Shown: one piece after another, positions 1 through 9,153 of the stretch | Layout: every line of letters starts with the position of its first letter | How positions within the stretch are numbered: position 1 is the stretch's first letter | Origin: Schlegelella_A sp038318385 | Lineage (GTDB): Bacteria; Pseudomonadota; Gammaproteobacteria; Burkholderiales; Burkholderiaceae_C | DNA: 64,000 nt | Reading direction: 5' to 3' | Assembly: GCA_038318385.1 (NCBI GenBank) | Contig: JBBQCD010000019.1 | Location: forward strand, 1 to 64,000 | Notes under the pieces: generated by a model | Database searches by the model: none | Told to the model about the DNA's origin: nothing | What the model saw: the letters and a program-made list of their open reading frames with translations, nothing else | Made by a program: the position numbers and the translations under genes

Positions 1-187
1 GCCAGCACTGGCCCATCTCGGGCGGGAGCGCGATCTGCGGGAATTCGGGCGTGAGGGTCTGGGTGAGGTCGACGACGCGGATGCGCCGGGACGCCATCGC
101 CTTGACGAGCTGGCCGAGGAGGGAGGGCAGGGCGGCGGCGAGCTTGCGCTTTCTCGTCGCGACGGCGGAGGTCGGGGTCGATGTCAT
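1..187 (-). CDS. Cyclase-family metal-dependent hydrolase, N-terminal fragment
   Basis: Read on the minus strand from an ATG at 187, the frame stays open for 62 codons to the window edge. The last part contains VVDLTQTLTPEFP, the typical opening of the cyclase / kynurenine-formamidase-like family (PF04199). The family's metal-binding HxGTHxDxP motif would lie beyond the edge, so activity cannot be judged. It lies 100 bp downstream of, and in the same direction as, the SDR dehydrogenase, so the two may form a small catabolic operon. The family hydrolyses cyclic or formamide bonds (for example N-formylkynurenine); the substrate here is unknown. The family assignment rests on the short conserved opening only. 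Confidence 0.65.
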   Translation of the reverse strand, partial: MTSTPTSAVATRKRKLAAALPSLLGQLVKAMASRRIRVVDLTQTLTPEFPQIALPPEMGQCW

Positions 188-287
188 GGAGCCGATCGTC
201 GCACGTCGGCCGAGATTGTTGAAGACTTCAGTCTGCGCTCGTGGCCGCGGCTGGCTCTCGCAGCGACGTCTGCCCGCATCGGGCAAT

Positions 288-1052
288 TCAGGCGCCCAGG
301 AGTTGACCCCCATCGACGGTCAGGACCTGGCCGGTCATCCAGCGCGCATGGGGTGATGCCAGGAAGAGGACGACCTCGGCGACTTCCTCCGGTGTGCCCA
401 TGCGACCGAAGGGAATGCTCTTGAGCGTTCGCCGGTAAAGCTCCGGGTTGTCGACCTTGCGTTGATCCCAGACCCCACCCGCAAACTCGATCGAGCCCGG
501 CGCGACCGCGTTCACACGGATGCCTTGTCGGCACAACATCGCCGCCTGGCTCCCCGTGTAGCTGTTCATCGCGGCTTTCGCGGCCGCGTAAGCAGCGGAC
601 CGCGTCGACGGCCGGAAGGCCGAAATGGAAGAGACATGGACGATGCTCGCTCCGCCCGCGGCGCCCGCGCGCTGCAGCCACGGGAGCGCAGCCTGGGAGC
701 TGCGAACCATGGCCATCACGTCCACCGACAGGTTGGAGGCCCACGCCTCTTCGTCGTCGCCCATGCCGAAGCCGGACGCGTTGTTGACGAGGACGTCGAT
801 GCCGCCCAGCGCGTTCGCCGCGGCAGGCACCCATGCGGCGATGGACGCAGCGTCGGCGAGATCGCAGCTCATCGCGTGAGCCGCGTGGCCATACTGCGCG
901 ATCTCGACGCGAGCGGCCGCCAGCGCCGGTTCGCCGCGAGCGCACAAGGCAACGCCAGCGCCGGCCGCTGCAAACTGAAGCGCGATGGCTTTGCCTATAC
1001 CGCGGCTGCCACCTGCGATGAGAACACGCTTGCCGGCAAAGTCGAAGGACAT
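288..1052 (-). CDS. SDR-family NAD(P)-dependent oxidoreductase
   Basis: A 254-residue classical short-chain dehydrogenase/reductase. The Rossmann glycine motif GGSRGIG is at residues 14-20, the NNAS structural motif at 90-93, and the catalytic set is Ser142, Tyr155 and Lys159 in YAAAK. The C-terminal VDGG near 247-250 is also typical. The length is normal for the family and all active-site residues are present, so it should be an active cytosolic NAD(P)H oxidoreductase. The substrate cannot be read from sequence. The ATG at 1052 sits directly before the fold. It is divergent from the BTAD-ATPase regulator that starts at 1206; the 153-bp gap holds an inverted repeat (CCGGGG at 1088-1093, CCCCGG at 1104-1109) that could be a hairpin or an operator. 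The cyclase-family gene follows in the same direction. Confidence 0.92.
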   Translation of the reverse strand: MSFDFAGKRVLIAGGSRGIGKAIALQFAAAGAGVALCARGEPALAAARVEIAQYGHAAHAMSCDLADAASIAAWVPAAANALGGIDVLVNNASGFGMGDDEEAWASNLSVDVMAMVRSSQAALPWLQRAGAAGGASIVHVSSISAFRPSTRSAAYAAAKAAMNSYTGSQAAMLCRQGIRVNAVAPGSIEFAGGVWDQRKVDNPELYRRTLKSIPFGRMGTPEEVAEVVLFLASPHARWMTGQVLTVDGGQLLGA

Positions 1053-1205
1053 TTGATCTCCCGTGTGGATGTGCGATACCTGCTGAACCGGGGTAGTGTG
1101 CCTCCCCGGCCCCGAGATCTACTGGCATCCCCCCATCCCGGGCTCGAGCCACGACGGGAACAATCCGGACGTCGCACTCGATCGAAACCGAGGTGGGAGG
1201 GAGCA

Positions 1206-4184
1206 GTGCAGTTCGACGGCCGTCTCCAGTTGTTCGGGCAGGCTTGCTGGATCACGTCGCAGCGCAGCGTCGAGCTGCCCGACAACCTGCCCGGATACCT
1301 GATCGCTTATCTGGCCTGCCGCGGCGACTGGGTCGAGCGCGAAACGCTGGTTGCGCTCTTCTGGCCCGACCGGATGGAAAGCGAGGCGCTGCACAACCTG
1401 CGCGCCAACCTGCATCGGGCGCGCAAGCTTCTCGGCGATTGGTCCGCCGACCAGGCACTCGAGTCCCAGCCGCGCCGTGTCCGCATCGCCGTGCCGACAG
1501 ACATCGCGAAGTTCCGCGCTGCGATCGGCCGTGGTGCCTGGGCCAGCGCCGCGCTGCTGCACCCTCGCACATTGCTGCGGCCCTGGTCGTTCCGCGGCTT
1601 TGCTCTCGTCGAGGAATGGGCCGGCGTCGAGCGCGCCGCTCTCGACGCCGCATGGCGCAGCGCCGCGCTGCGGGCCGCGGAGCAACACGAGCTGGCGGGC
1701 CAGCCGGTGCACGCGGCGCAGTTGCTGTTGCGGCTCCTCGAATCCCTGGACGCGCCGACCGAGGACGCCGTGCAGATGCTGCTGCGCGTGGCCGCCGACG
1801 CCGGCCAGCGCGATGCGGCGCTGGCACAGCACGAACGCCTTCGGCAATGGCTGCGCGACGATCTCGACGTCGAGCCCACGCATCAGACCGAAGAACTGGC
1901 GCGGGTGCTGCGTCAGCCGGATTCGGCTGCGCCCTCGGTGCTTCGAAATGCAATGGCAGGCGTCCCGCGCGCCGTGCTCCAGCCGCCGCGGCTGATCGGG
2001 CGCGACGCCGAGCGCACGCTGCTGGCCGAGCGCAGTCGATGCGTCGTCCTCGTGGCTGGCGAGCCTGGCGTCGGCAAATCGCGGTTGCTCGAGGAAGCAC
2101 TGCCGGGCGCCTGCTGGATTGCCTGCCGGGAGGGGCTGCAGCGCGTGCCGTTCGCTCCGCTGATCGAGTGGATCGACGACCAGCGCGACGCGCTGCCCGA
2201 GCTCGGCGTATACCGCCGCGACCTGGCGCGGCTGGTACCCGCATTGCTCGAAGGCGAGCAACTGCCGCCCCCGGACCCCGCCACCGCCAAGCCGCGCCTT
2301 CAGCAGGCACTTCTGCACCTGCTGGAAACGCGTCGTGTCGCGTTGGTGTTCGACGACGTCCAGTGGGTCGACGCCGCCACGCGCGAGCTCATCGTCCTCC
2401 TGGCGCGGCGCGCAACGGTGTCTTTGCGGCTGGCCTTCCGCAGCAACGAGATTCAGGGCGAGCTGCAGGCTCTGCTGGATTCATTGGATGCCAGTGGTCC
2501 CGTCGATCGCATCGATCTGCAGGCGCTGACTGCCGACGACCTGCTCCAGTTGCTGACTGCGATGAGCGGCTCCCCGGTGGCTGCGCCCCTGTTCAACGCC
2601 TGGCTGCACCGGCGCACCGGCGGCAATCCGTTCTTCGTGCTGCAGACCTTGCGCGCGCTGTTCGAAAGCGGCCGCCTCGACGCCGCCCGTGGCGTCGAGG
2701 GATGGGCGAGCGCGCTCGACGCCATCACGCAGGACTACTCCGAGCTGCAGATCCCGTCTCGCGTCACCGACCTGATCGGCCAGCGCGTACGCGCCATGAG
2801 CGCCGATGCACGGCGCGTGCTGACGGTGGTGGCGGTGGCCGGCGATGCGCGGGCAGTCGAGCCGATTGCGAACGTTGCCGGCTTGTCGCCCTGGGCGACG
2901 GCCGAGGCCATCGCCGAGTTGCAGCGCAATGGCCTGCTGCGCGATCACGCCATCGCCCATGACCTGGTGCGCCAGAGCGTCTACGGCGCTGTTCCGGACT
3001 CGCTGCGCAGCGTTTTGCATGCCGGTGTGGCATGCCACTTCGCCGGTCGGTTGCGTGAAGAACAGATTGCCGAGCACTGGTGGCAGGCCGGCGACACGCA
3101 GCAGGCATTGCCGGCCACCGTGCGGGCCAGCGCCAGCCTGCGGCACGCAGGGCTGCACGACGAGGCGCTGGCGCTGACGGCGCGGGCCATGGACCGGGTG
3201 AGCGACAGCGCCGAAACGGCGCGCCTGCTGGTGGTGCGCGCGCGCATCCGGCTCGAACGCGGCGAACTGGCCGAGGCGGAGGCCGACGCAGGCGCTGCCC
3301 TCGACCAGGCTGTGGCGCCGCACGACCGCGCCGCAGCCTTCCTGGTGATCTCGTCGCTGCGGATCCATCAGGGCCGCGTCGAGGACGCGCGACTGGCGAT
3401 GCTCGAAGCGGCCGGCTCGGATGCCGACCACGAAGGCCTGTTGATCGAGTCGGCGCGGGTCGCGGAATTGCAAGGGCGCGCCTCGGACGTCGTCGGCAAC
3501 CTGGCGCTGCGCTTGGCCCAGCTGCGCCTGCGGCCGCCGGGCCACGAACTGGTGCGGGTCCTGACCAGTCTCGGCGGTGCCTACAACGACCTCGGGGAGG
3601 TCGAGCGTGGCCTGGAGTGCCTGATGGAGGCCTACCGCCTGGCCGGACACCTGAACGCCCGTTATGCGCAGGTCGACGTCGCCATCAATCTGCTCTGGGG
3701 ACTTTCGGCGCTGGGGCGCAACGAAGAGGCGGTGGCGATCGCCGAGGAGGCGCTCGCGCTGGGCGAATACGACAGCACACCGACCTTGCGCAACAACCTG
3801 TGCTGGTCGCTGCGGGAGCTGGGCCGAGTCGAAGACGCGATGCGGCTATCGGAGGTGCTGGTCGCCGGCAGCGACCCCACGCTGGCGCTGATCGCGTTGG
3901 CACGCCTGACCGACATGCGTTTGAGCACTCCGGCTCCCAGCGACGAGGCGGCACGCCTGATCGACGCGATGTTGGCCAGGCTGGACTCGACCGACATCTA
4001 TGTCGCCCATACGAGCGCCGCCAGAACGGTCTTGCGGCATGGCAGCAGCGCACAGGTCGATCGCATCCTCGGCTACTTGAAGCCGCACGCAATCGACCCC
4101 TGGATGCACCGTGAGCTCAGCGCCGCGATGGTGGCGCGCGGGATCGATCCTCTCCCCCACATCGGCGCCGAACAGGCCTCCTAG
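1206..4184 (+). CDS. BTAD/SARP-like transcriptional regulator with ATPase and TPR domains
   Basis: A 992-residue multidomain regulator. I chose the GTG at 1206 because GGGAGG lies six bases upstream and the protein homology begins there; the frame is open much further upstream but that part is antisense to the SDR gene. Residues about 20-75 resemble the winged helix of SARP/LuxR-type activators. Residues about 100-235 form a bacterial transcriptional activator (BTAD) helical domain. A P-loop ATPase follows, with Walker A GEPGVGKS near 285-292 and Walker B LVFDDVQWVD near 379-388. The last about 400 residues are alanine/leucine-rich helical repeats of TPR type. This is the MalT/SARP-like STAND layout in which ligand and nucleotide control DNA binding. 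Being divergent from the SDR gene, it may regulate it. The ligand is unknown. Confidence 0.85.
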   Translation: MQFDGRLQLFGQACWITSQRSVELPDNLPGYLIAYLACRGDWVERETLVALFWPDRMESEALHNLRANLHRARKLLGDWSADQALESQPRRVRIAVPTDIAKFRAAIGRGAWASAALLHPRTLLRPWSFRGFALVEEWAGVERAALDAAWRSAALRAAEQHELAGQPVHAAQLLLRLLESLDAPTEDAVQMLLRVAADAGQRDAALAQHERLRQWLRDDLDVEPTHQTEELARVLRQPDSAAPSVLRNAMAGVPRAVLQPPRLIGRDAERTLLAERSRCVVLVAGEPGVGKSRLLEEALPGACWIACREGLQRVPFAPLIEWIDDQRDALPELGVYRRDLARLVPALLEGEQLPPPDPATAKPRLQQALLHLLETRRVALVFDDVQWVDAATRELIVLLARRATVSLRLAFRSNEIQGELQALLDSLDASGPVDRIDLQALTADDLLQLLTAMSGSPVAAPLFNAWLHRRTGGNPFFVLQTLRALFESGRLDAARGVEGWASALDAITQDYSELQIPSRVTDLIGQRVRAMSADARRVLTVVAVAGDARAVEPIANVAGLSPWATAEAIAELQRNGLLRDHAIAHDLVRQSVYGAVPDSLRSVLHAGVACHFAGRLREEQIAEHWWQAGDTQQALPATVRASASLRHAGLHDEALALTARAMDRVSDSAETARLLVVRARIRLERGELAEAEADAGAALDQAVAPHDRAAAFLVISSLRIHQGRVEDARLAMLEAAGSDADHEGLLIESARVAELQGRASDVVGNLALRLAQLRLRPPGHELVRVLTSLGGAYNDLGEVERGLECLMEAYRLAGHLNARYAQVDVAINLLWGLSALGRNEEAVAIAEEALALGEYDSTPTLRNNLCWSLRELGRVEDAMRLSEVLVAGSDPTLALIALARLTDMRLSTPAPSDEAARLIDAMLARLDSTDIYVAHTSAARTVLRHGSSAQVDRILGYLKPHAIDPWMHRELSAAMVARGIDPLPHIGAEQAS

Positions 4185-4253
4185 CGCATCCGCCTGTCGC
4201 GCGGCACTTGCCGCATTGACGCCGCATTGACGCCGCCCGCGCACAGTCGCGGC

Positions 4254-4433
4254 GTGACCACCCCTCACTCGCATCCGCACCAGCGCCGCAGCTATCTGCT
4301 GCGCGTGACGCTCGAGCAGGGCGCGCGGCGCTTCCTGGTGCAGGACCTAAGCACCGGCGAGCGGCGCGAGTTCGCCGACGAGGATCAGCTGAAGCGCTTT
4401 CTGGCCGAGCACCGTCCGGCACGCCTGCGCTGA
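4254..4433 (+). CDS. Small hypothetical protein
   Basis: A short frame of about 59 residues from GTG 4254; a TTG at 4227 would give 68. The body YLLRVTLEQGARRFLVQDL followed by a charged stretch ending RPARLR suggests a small beta-alpha fold that repeats a pattern of basic and acidic residues. I do not recognise the family. It sits between the regulator and the Ig-domain lipoprotein, in the same direction as both, with 40 bp to the next start. Its codon composition matches its neighbours. Real but function unknown; the start is uncertain because neither candidate has a clear Shine-Dalgarno sequence. Confidence 0.55.
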   Translation: MTTPHSHPHQRRSYLLRVTLEQGARRFLVQDLSTGERREFADEDQLKRFLAEHRPARLR

Positions 4434-4473
4434 GGGTCGATGGGGGGCGGCGCGTCATGGAAGGAAAAGCGAC

Positions 4474-7050
4474 ATGAATGCAGCAGTGGCCCGGCGCGTG
4501 GCGCCATGGATGCTCGGCCTGGCGTTGGCGGTGGTGCTGGCCGCCTGCGGCGGAGGCAGTGGTGACGCACCCGCCCCCAGCCGCATCGAGGCGGGGCCGC
4601 AAGGCGTGTTGCTGACCCGGGTCGGCGACAGCCGCACCCTCTCGGGTCAGCCGCTCGACGCGGCCGGCACGCCGATGGCCGGCCCGGTGAGCTGGTCCTC
4701 GAGCGACCCGGCAGTCGTCTCCGTGGACAGCTCGGGGACGATTCGCGCCCTGGTCGCTACCGGCAGCGCCCGAGTCACGGCATCGAGCGGCACGCTGCAA
4801 TCGAACGCGGTCCTGGTGACGATTGCGCAGCCGGTGGCCGGCGCCCAGCTGCTCGCCGACCACCAGATCGTCGCAGGCCCGACCGCGGTGGACCCTTCCG
4901 CAGTGCCCGCCGCCGGCAACGCCTACGAGGTCGTTCTGCGCGGGGTGCTGCCGCTGGCGGTGGGCGTCATCGTCTTGGCCAGCGAGTCGGCCAGCGTGGC
5001 CGGGCGGGTGCTGTCGGTGCTGCCCGAGGGTACCGATCAGCGCGTGCGCCTGGCCGTCGTGCCGCCGAACCAGTTGTTCAGCGCCTTCGACTTCGACGAC
5101 AGCGTCGACCTGAGGCAGGGGCCGCTGGAGATCCCGGCCGAATTGACGGCCCTCTACGACGTGGCGCAGACCGGCAACACCTTCGTCTTCACGCCGAAGC
5201 CGGGTGCGTTCAGTGCCCTGACGGGCGCGGCCGCCGCGGCAGCGGGGAGCCATCGCAAGACGATCGCCGCCACCGCCAGCCGCCCCTTGCCGCCGCTGCC
5301 GCCTTTCCGGGAATGCTCGGCCGACATCGCCTTCGCCGAAGGCCTGCCGGTGCCGCTGGCTTTGTCCGCACCGCCGACGTTCGAGTTCACGATCGATGGC
5401 ACGGTTCGGCGCCTGGCCAATGCGCAGGGCACCAGGATCATCGTCGCCGGCAGCCCGACCTTCAAGGTGAATTCGGTGCTCGAGATCAAGTCAGCCTTCG
5501 AGGCCAAGATCGGCTGCACGCTGACTTTGGCGAGGCGCACGTTCCGCGCTCCGGGCTGGGCCGGGTTGTTCTTCGGCGGCGACGTCGAGCTGGCGGTCGG
5601 CTTCGAGGTCGGCGGCAAGGTGACGCTGCTCAGCGCGAAGGTCGGCGGTACGGCCGCCCTGAACACGACCGTCTCGGCCACGCTCGACTGCCCGGCGGTC
5701 GGCAGCTGCACGCTCGATGGACGTAGCACCGCGCAGACCGCACTGACGCCGGTGCTGCAGGCGCCCGCTCTGGAGCAGGCGCAGTTCGAGCCGAGCGTGA
5801 ACCTGTTCGGCCTGATCTCGCTCGAGGCCGGCAACGCCGATGTACAGCAACTGCAGTTCAAGGCGATCGAGATCAAGGCCGGCGCCGAGCTCGCCGGCAG
5901 CCTCGCCCCGGAGGCCTTGCAGATCGCCAACCCGGATCCGGACACCGGCCGTTCGAAGTACGCCCTGGCCTTCAAGGGCGAGGTGGGGCCGGGCATCGAA
6001 CTGGGCGAGTTTCTCGGCTTGCTGGGTCTCGGCAATGCGGTGCCGCTGAAGCTGGCATTTGCACTCGACCTCGGAACATCGCCCGGCGCCTTGAGTGTCG
6101 CGGCCGATCGTGCGCGCTACCTGCCGGGCGAGCGAGCCACCGTGACAGTCAAGCTCGTGCCGGCAACGACGCTGTTCCCGAGTGGCCGCTTCTACAACGT
6201 CGATCGCGTCGTGCTGCGGCGCAAGACCGGGCTGATCACCACCGAAGTGCTGGCCGAACAGGCGGCTACCGCGGGCCAGACCGACTTCACGCTGGCTTTC
6301 GATTCGACGGCACTGCTCAACGCGGGCGAGATCGTTGCCTTCGTCGTGACCAAGGCGTTGCCGCTGGATCCGCCGATGCTGGAGCTGGCCGCGGCACAGG
6401 GGCCGAATGTCGTCACCATCGAAACGGCAAACCTGCCCCGCGCCGGCGTGGGCCGGGTCTACAGCGCCATCCTGGCGGCACAGGGCGGAACCACTCCGTA
6501 CACATGGGTTGCCACCGGGTTGCCGGTGGGCCTCGGCCTGGATGCGAGCTCCGGCGAGATCAGCGGCACGGCTGTCAGTGCCGGCAGCGCGACGGTGGTC
6601 GTGACGGTGACGGCAGCCGACGGTTCGACGGCACGACGAACGCTGAGCCTTGTCGCGGAAGTCGGCATCACGGATGTGGCGGGCACGTACACAGGCGAAT
6701 TGACCCGGTTCGTCGAAGAACGCAACACCGGCCGGATCGAGACCATGACCTTGACGATCCGGCAGGCGGGCGCAACGGTGACGGGCGAGTACGAGGGCAC
6801 GGCGCTTGACGGCCAGAGCCATGCAGGACAGTTCAGCGGCCGGATCATCGACGACCAACTGCATGTCGACGCTGTCTGGGCAAGCACGGATCCGTCTTGT
6901 CCGGGAACGTTCGCCAACAACGGATCTGCGAACGGCTTTCTGTTCGGCTCATTCGGAGCGCCCGGCTTCGTCTACACGGTGAACGTCCTGGAGCAGGATT
7001 GCCACCCGGGGTTGCGGAAACAATTGAGGGGAGTCCTGGTCCGAAATTGA
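4474..7050 (+). CDS. Large Ig-like-domain lipoprotein
   Basis: An 858-residue exported lipoprotein. The ATG at 4474 has AAGGAAAAGCGAC just upstream. The N terminus is a lipoprotein signal with hydrophobic core LALAVVLAAC and lipobox LAAC followed by GGGSG, so Cys25 or so would be lipidated. Residues about 30-110 look like a bacterial Ig-like BIG2 domain (WSSSDPAVVSVDSSGTIRAL). The middle 500 residues are beta-rich without a family I recognise. Near 660-730 there is a putative-Ig (He_PIG) unit with LPVGLGLDASSGEISGTA, followed by a beta domain containing TGEYEGTALDG. Probably attached to the outer membrane and involved in adhesion or surface binding. No catalytic motif is visible. Confidence 0.8.
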   Translation: MNAAVARRVAPWMLGLALAVVLAACGGGSGDAPAPSRIEAGPQGVLLTRVGDSRTLSGQPLDAAGTPMAGPVSWSSSDPAVVSVDSSGTIRALVATGSARVTASSGTLQSNAVLVTIAQPVAGAQLLADHQIVAGPTAVDPSAVPAAGNAYEVVLRGVLPLAVGVIVLASESASVAGRVLSVLPEGTDQRVRLAVVPPNQLFSAFDFDDSVDLRQGPLEIPAELTALYDVAQTGNTFVFTPKPGAFSALTGAAAAAAGSHRKTIAATASRPLPPLPPFRECSADIAFAEGLPVPLALSAPPTFEFTIDGTVRRLANAQGTRIIVAGSPTFKVNSVLEIKSAFEAKIGCTLTLARRTFRAPGWAGLFFGGDVELAVGFEVGGKVTLLSAKVGGTAALNTTVSATLDCPAVGSCTLDGRSTAQTALTPVLQAPALEQAQFEPSVNLFGLISLEAGNADVQQLQFKAIEIKAGAELAGSLAPEALQIANPDPDTGRSKYALAFKGEVGPGIELGEFLGLLGLGNAVPLKLAFALDLGTSPGALSVAADRARYLPGERATVTVKLVPATTLFPSGRFYNVDRVVLRRKTGLITTEVLAEQAATAGQTDFTLAFDSTALLNAGEIVAFVVTKALPLDPPMLELAAAQGPNVVTIETANLPRAGVGRVYSAILAAQGGTTPYTWVATGLPVGLGLDASSGEISGTAVSAGSATVVVTVTAADGSTARRTLSLVAEVGITDVAGTYTGELTRFVEERNTGRIETMTLTIRQAGATVTGEYEGTALDGQSHAGQFSGRIIDDQLHVDAVWASTDPSCPGTFANNGSANGFLFGSFGAPGFVYTVNVLEQDCHPGLRKQLRGVLVRN

Positions 7051-7104
7051 ATGCCCTGAGAAAGGCGTTCGGCTCGCGGCATTTGCATCCGCCAGATCTG
7101 CGCG

Positions 7105-7815
7105 TCAGAGCGTGCGGCGCAGTGCCTCGAAGAAGAGCTCGGACTGGAGGCGCTCGCCGAGCGTCTGGTCGCGCACGCGCTCGACGACTGCGGCATCGAC
7201 GGGCACGAGCCTCGATCCCGTCGAACTGGCGATGACCTGGGCCATGCAGGCCCGTTCGAGGTAGTAGAGATCGTCGTAGGCGTGGTCGACGCGCGCGCCG
7301 CACACCACCACGCCGTGGTTGCCGAGAAAGGCGACGTCGGCCTTGCCCATGGCGCCGGCGATGCGTTCGCCTTCGGACGAGTCGAGCGCCAGGCCGTTGT
7401 AGCGGGCGTCCACGGCGATGCGCCCGTGGAAGCGCATCGCTGTCTGGGAGAGCGCGGTGTCGAGCGTGCGCGCTTCGGTCAGGGTCAGTGCCGTCGCGTA
7501 CGGCATGTGGGTGTGCAGCACGCAGGCGTGGCCGCACAGGCGGTGGATGGCGGCGTGGATGAACATGGCGGTGGGTTCGACCGGGTGGCGCCCGGCGAGC
7601 GCGCGGCCATCGGCGTCGACCATCACCACGTCGTCGGCACCCACCTCGGCCCAGAGCAGGCCGCGCGGGTTGATGAGGAAGCGGCCCGATCGGTCCGGCA
7701 GCTCCACGCTGAAATGGTTGCAGACGCCTTCGGCGAGGCCGTGGTGGGCGGCGGCGCGAAGGGCCAGGGCCAGGTCGGCCCGCAGTTGCTGCACGTCTTT
7801 CGAATCGTATTCCAT
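7105..7815 (-). CDS. Class II aldolase/adducin-family protein
   Basis: A 236-residue protein of the class II aldolase/adducin fold (PF00596). I start at the ATG at 7815; the open frame upstream has no homology. Metal-binding HTH is at residues 101-103 (HTHMPYATAL), the likely catalytic Glu is at 80 (HPVEPT), and the third zinc ligand is in LGNHGVVVCG near residue 170. The family cleaves or epimerises sugar phosphates, decarboxylates or handles hydroxy acids; the exact substrate is not visible. It is the last gene of a minus-strand cluster with an amidohydrolase, a Bug receptor and a D-amino-acid dehydrogenase-like oxidase, which points to catabolism of a small organic acid. Confidence 0.88.
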   Translation of the reverse strand: MEYDSKDVQQLRADLALALRAAAHHGLAEGVCNHFSVELPDRSGRFLINPRGLLWAEVGADDVVMVDADGRALAGRHPVEPTAMFIHAAIHRLCGHACVLHTHMPYATALTLTEARTLDTALSQTAMRFHGRIAVDARYNGLALDSSEGERIAGAMGKADVAFLGNHGVVVCGARVDHAYDDLYYLERACMAQVIASSTGSRLVPVDAAVVERVRDQTLGERLQSELFFEALRRTL

Positions 7816-7901
7816 GGGTTGCCAGTTTGCGCCTTCGGCGGGTCCCCGTCGTTGCCGATCTCGAGCTCGCTTCCGCTGCCCGTTGGGGCAGGGACCGGCC
7901 G

Positions 7902-9119
7902 TCAACTCATCGCCGGCCGTCGATCGGCCACCACGCGTCCGTCCTTGATCACCAGTGCGAGCCGGCGTACGTTGTGGACATCCTCCAGCGGATCGCCGTC
8001 GACCACGATCAGGTCGGCACGCTTGCCCACTTCCAACGTCCCCATGGTTTCACCCATCCCGCAGATCGCCGCGCTGTTCCTCGTCGCGGCGACGAGCGTC
8101 TGCCACGGCGTTGCCCCGTCGCGCACCCACAAGCCCATCTCCAGCAGCGCCGCGTCCTTGAGCGGCCGGATGTCGGAGCCGAGCGCCATCTTCACGCCGG
8201 CTTTCAGCGCCTTCACGAACCATTCGCGGTGCGTGCCCGATGCGGCATCGGCGCGGCAGCACAGGGCCTGCGCGAGGTTGCGGTTCTTCACCCAGCGCCG
8301 CTCCCAGTCGTTGCCGGCCTGATCGGGCGTGAGGTGGCTGATCGCCAGCGTCGGCACGTACCAGGTGTCGTGCTCGAGAAACAGCTCGATGCATTCGTCG
8401 TCGAGCGTGTAGCCGTGCTCGACGCTGTGCGCGCCCAGCCGGATGGCCAGCTTCACCGCCTCGGGGTGGGTGGCGTGCGCCATCACCTTGAAGCCGCGCA
8501 GGTGGCAGATGTCGAATGCCGCCTTCAGTTCCTCGGGCAGGAAGAACGAATCGCTCGGCTTGTCCCACGACGGCCCCATGATGCCGCCGGTGAGGTTGAG
8601 CTTGATGTGGTCGACGCCGTTCCTGATCTGCTCGCGGATGGCCTTGACGAAGCCGTACGGGCCGTCGCATTCGAGGGCGTGGCCCGAGTTCAGGAAATGG
8701 CCGCCGCTGGTGGTGAGGAAGTGGCCGGCGGCGTACAGGTTGGGGCCGATGAACTGGCCGCTGTCGAAGGCCTTCTTCCAGGCCACGTCCATGTAGCTGT
8801 GGGTACCCGCCGAGCGCATGCCGACGATCCCCGATTCGGTCAGCGCGGCCATCATCTGCGCGCCGAAGCGGGTCATCTGCTCGGGCAGCGGCACGTCGGC
8901 GAGCGGCAGGAAGTCGGGGTGCACGTGGACGTCCCAGAGGCCCGGCATCAGCACTGCGCCGCGCAGGTCGATGGCGGTCGCGTCGGCGGCCTCTGCAGGC
9001 AGCGCGGCCATCGGGCCGATCGCCTGGATGCTGCCCTCGCCGATCAGCACCCAGGTCGCGGGTCGCGGATCGGGCTGCACCGCATCGATCAGGGTTGCGT
9101 TTGTCAGCAGCGTGCGCAT
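7902..9119 (-). CDS. Amidohydrolase-family protein
   Basis: A 405-residue metal-dependent amidohydrolase from ATG 9119. The first metal site DVHVH is at residues 63-67, preceded by the strand VLMPG typical of the family. Further expected elements are present: HIKLNLTGG (metal-bridging lysine region), MAHATHP, SVEHGY and LGSDI with the catalytic Asp near the C-terminal side. The C-terminal GTLEVGKRADLIVVDGDP closes the small beta-sandwich, as in imidazolonepropionase-like and prolidase-like members. It hydrolyses an amide or ester bond in an unknown substrate. It lies 86 bp upstream of the aldolase and 34 bp downstream of the Bug receptor, same direction. Confidence 0.9.
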   Translation of the reverse strand: MRTLLTNATLIDAVQPDPRPATWVLIGEGSIQAIGPMAALPAEAADATAIDLRGAVLMPGLWDVHVHPDFLPLADVPLPEQMTRFGAQMMAALTESGIVGMRSAGTHSYMDVAWKKAFDSGQFIGPNLYAAGHFLTTSGGHFLNSGHALECDGPYGFVKAIREQIRNGVDHIKLNLTGGIMGPSWDKPSDSFFLPEELKAAFDICHLRGFKVMAHATHPEAVKLAIRLGAHSVEHGYTLDDECIELFLEHDTWYVPTLAISHLTPDQAGNDWERRWVKNRNLAQALCCRADAASGTHREWFVKALKAGVKMALGSDIRPLKDAALLEMGLWVRDGATPWQTLVAATRNSAAICGMGETMGTLEVGKRADLIVVDGDPLEDVHNVRRLALVIKDGRVVADRRPAMS

Positions 9120-9153
9120 GCGGATCTCCGGCTCGCGAAGGGTGGCTGCGACG

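Noticed and set aside
462..1205. Upstream extension of the BTAD regulator frame, which would give a 1240-residue protein
   Set aside because: The added part is antisense to the SDR gene, has no homology, and the GTG at 1206 has a clear Shine-Dalgarno.
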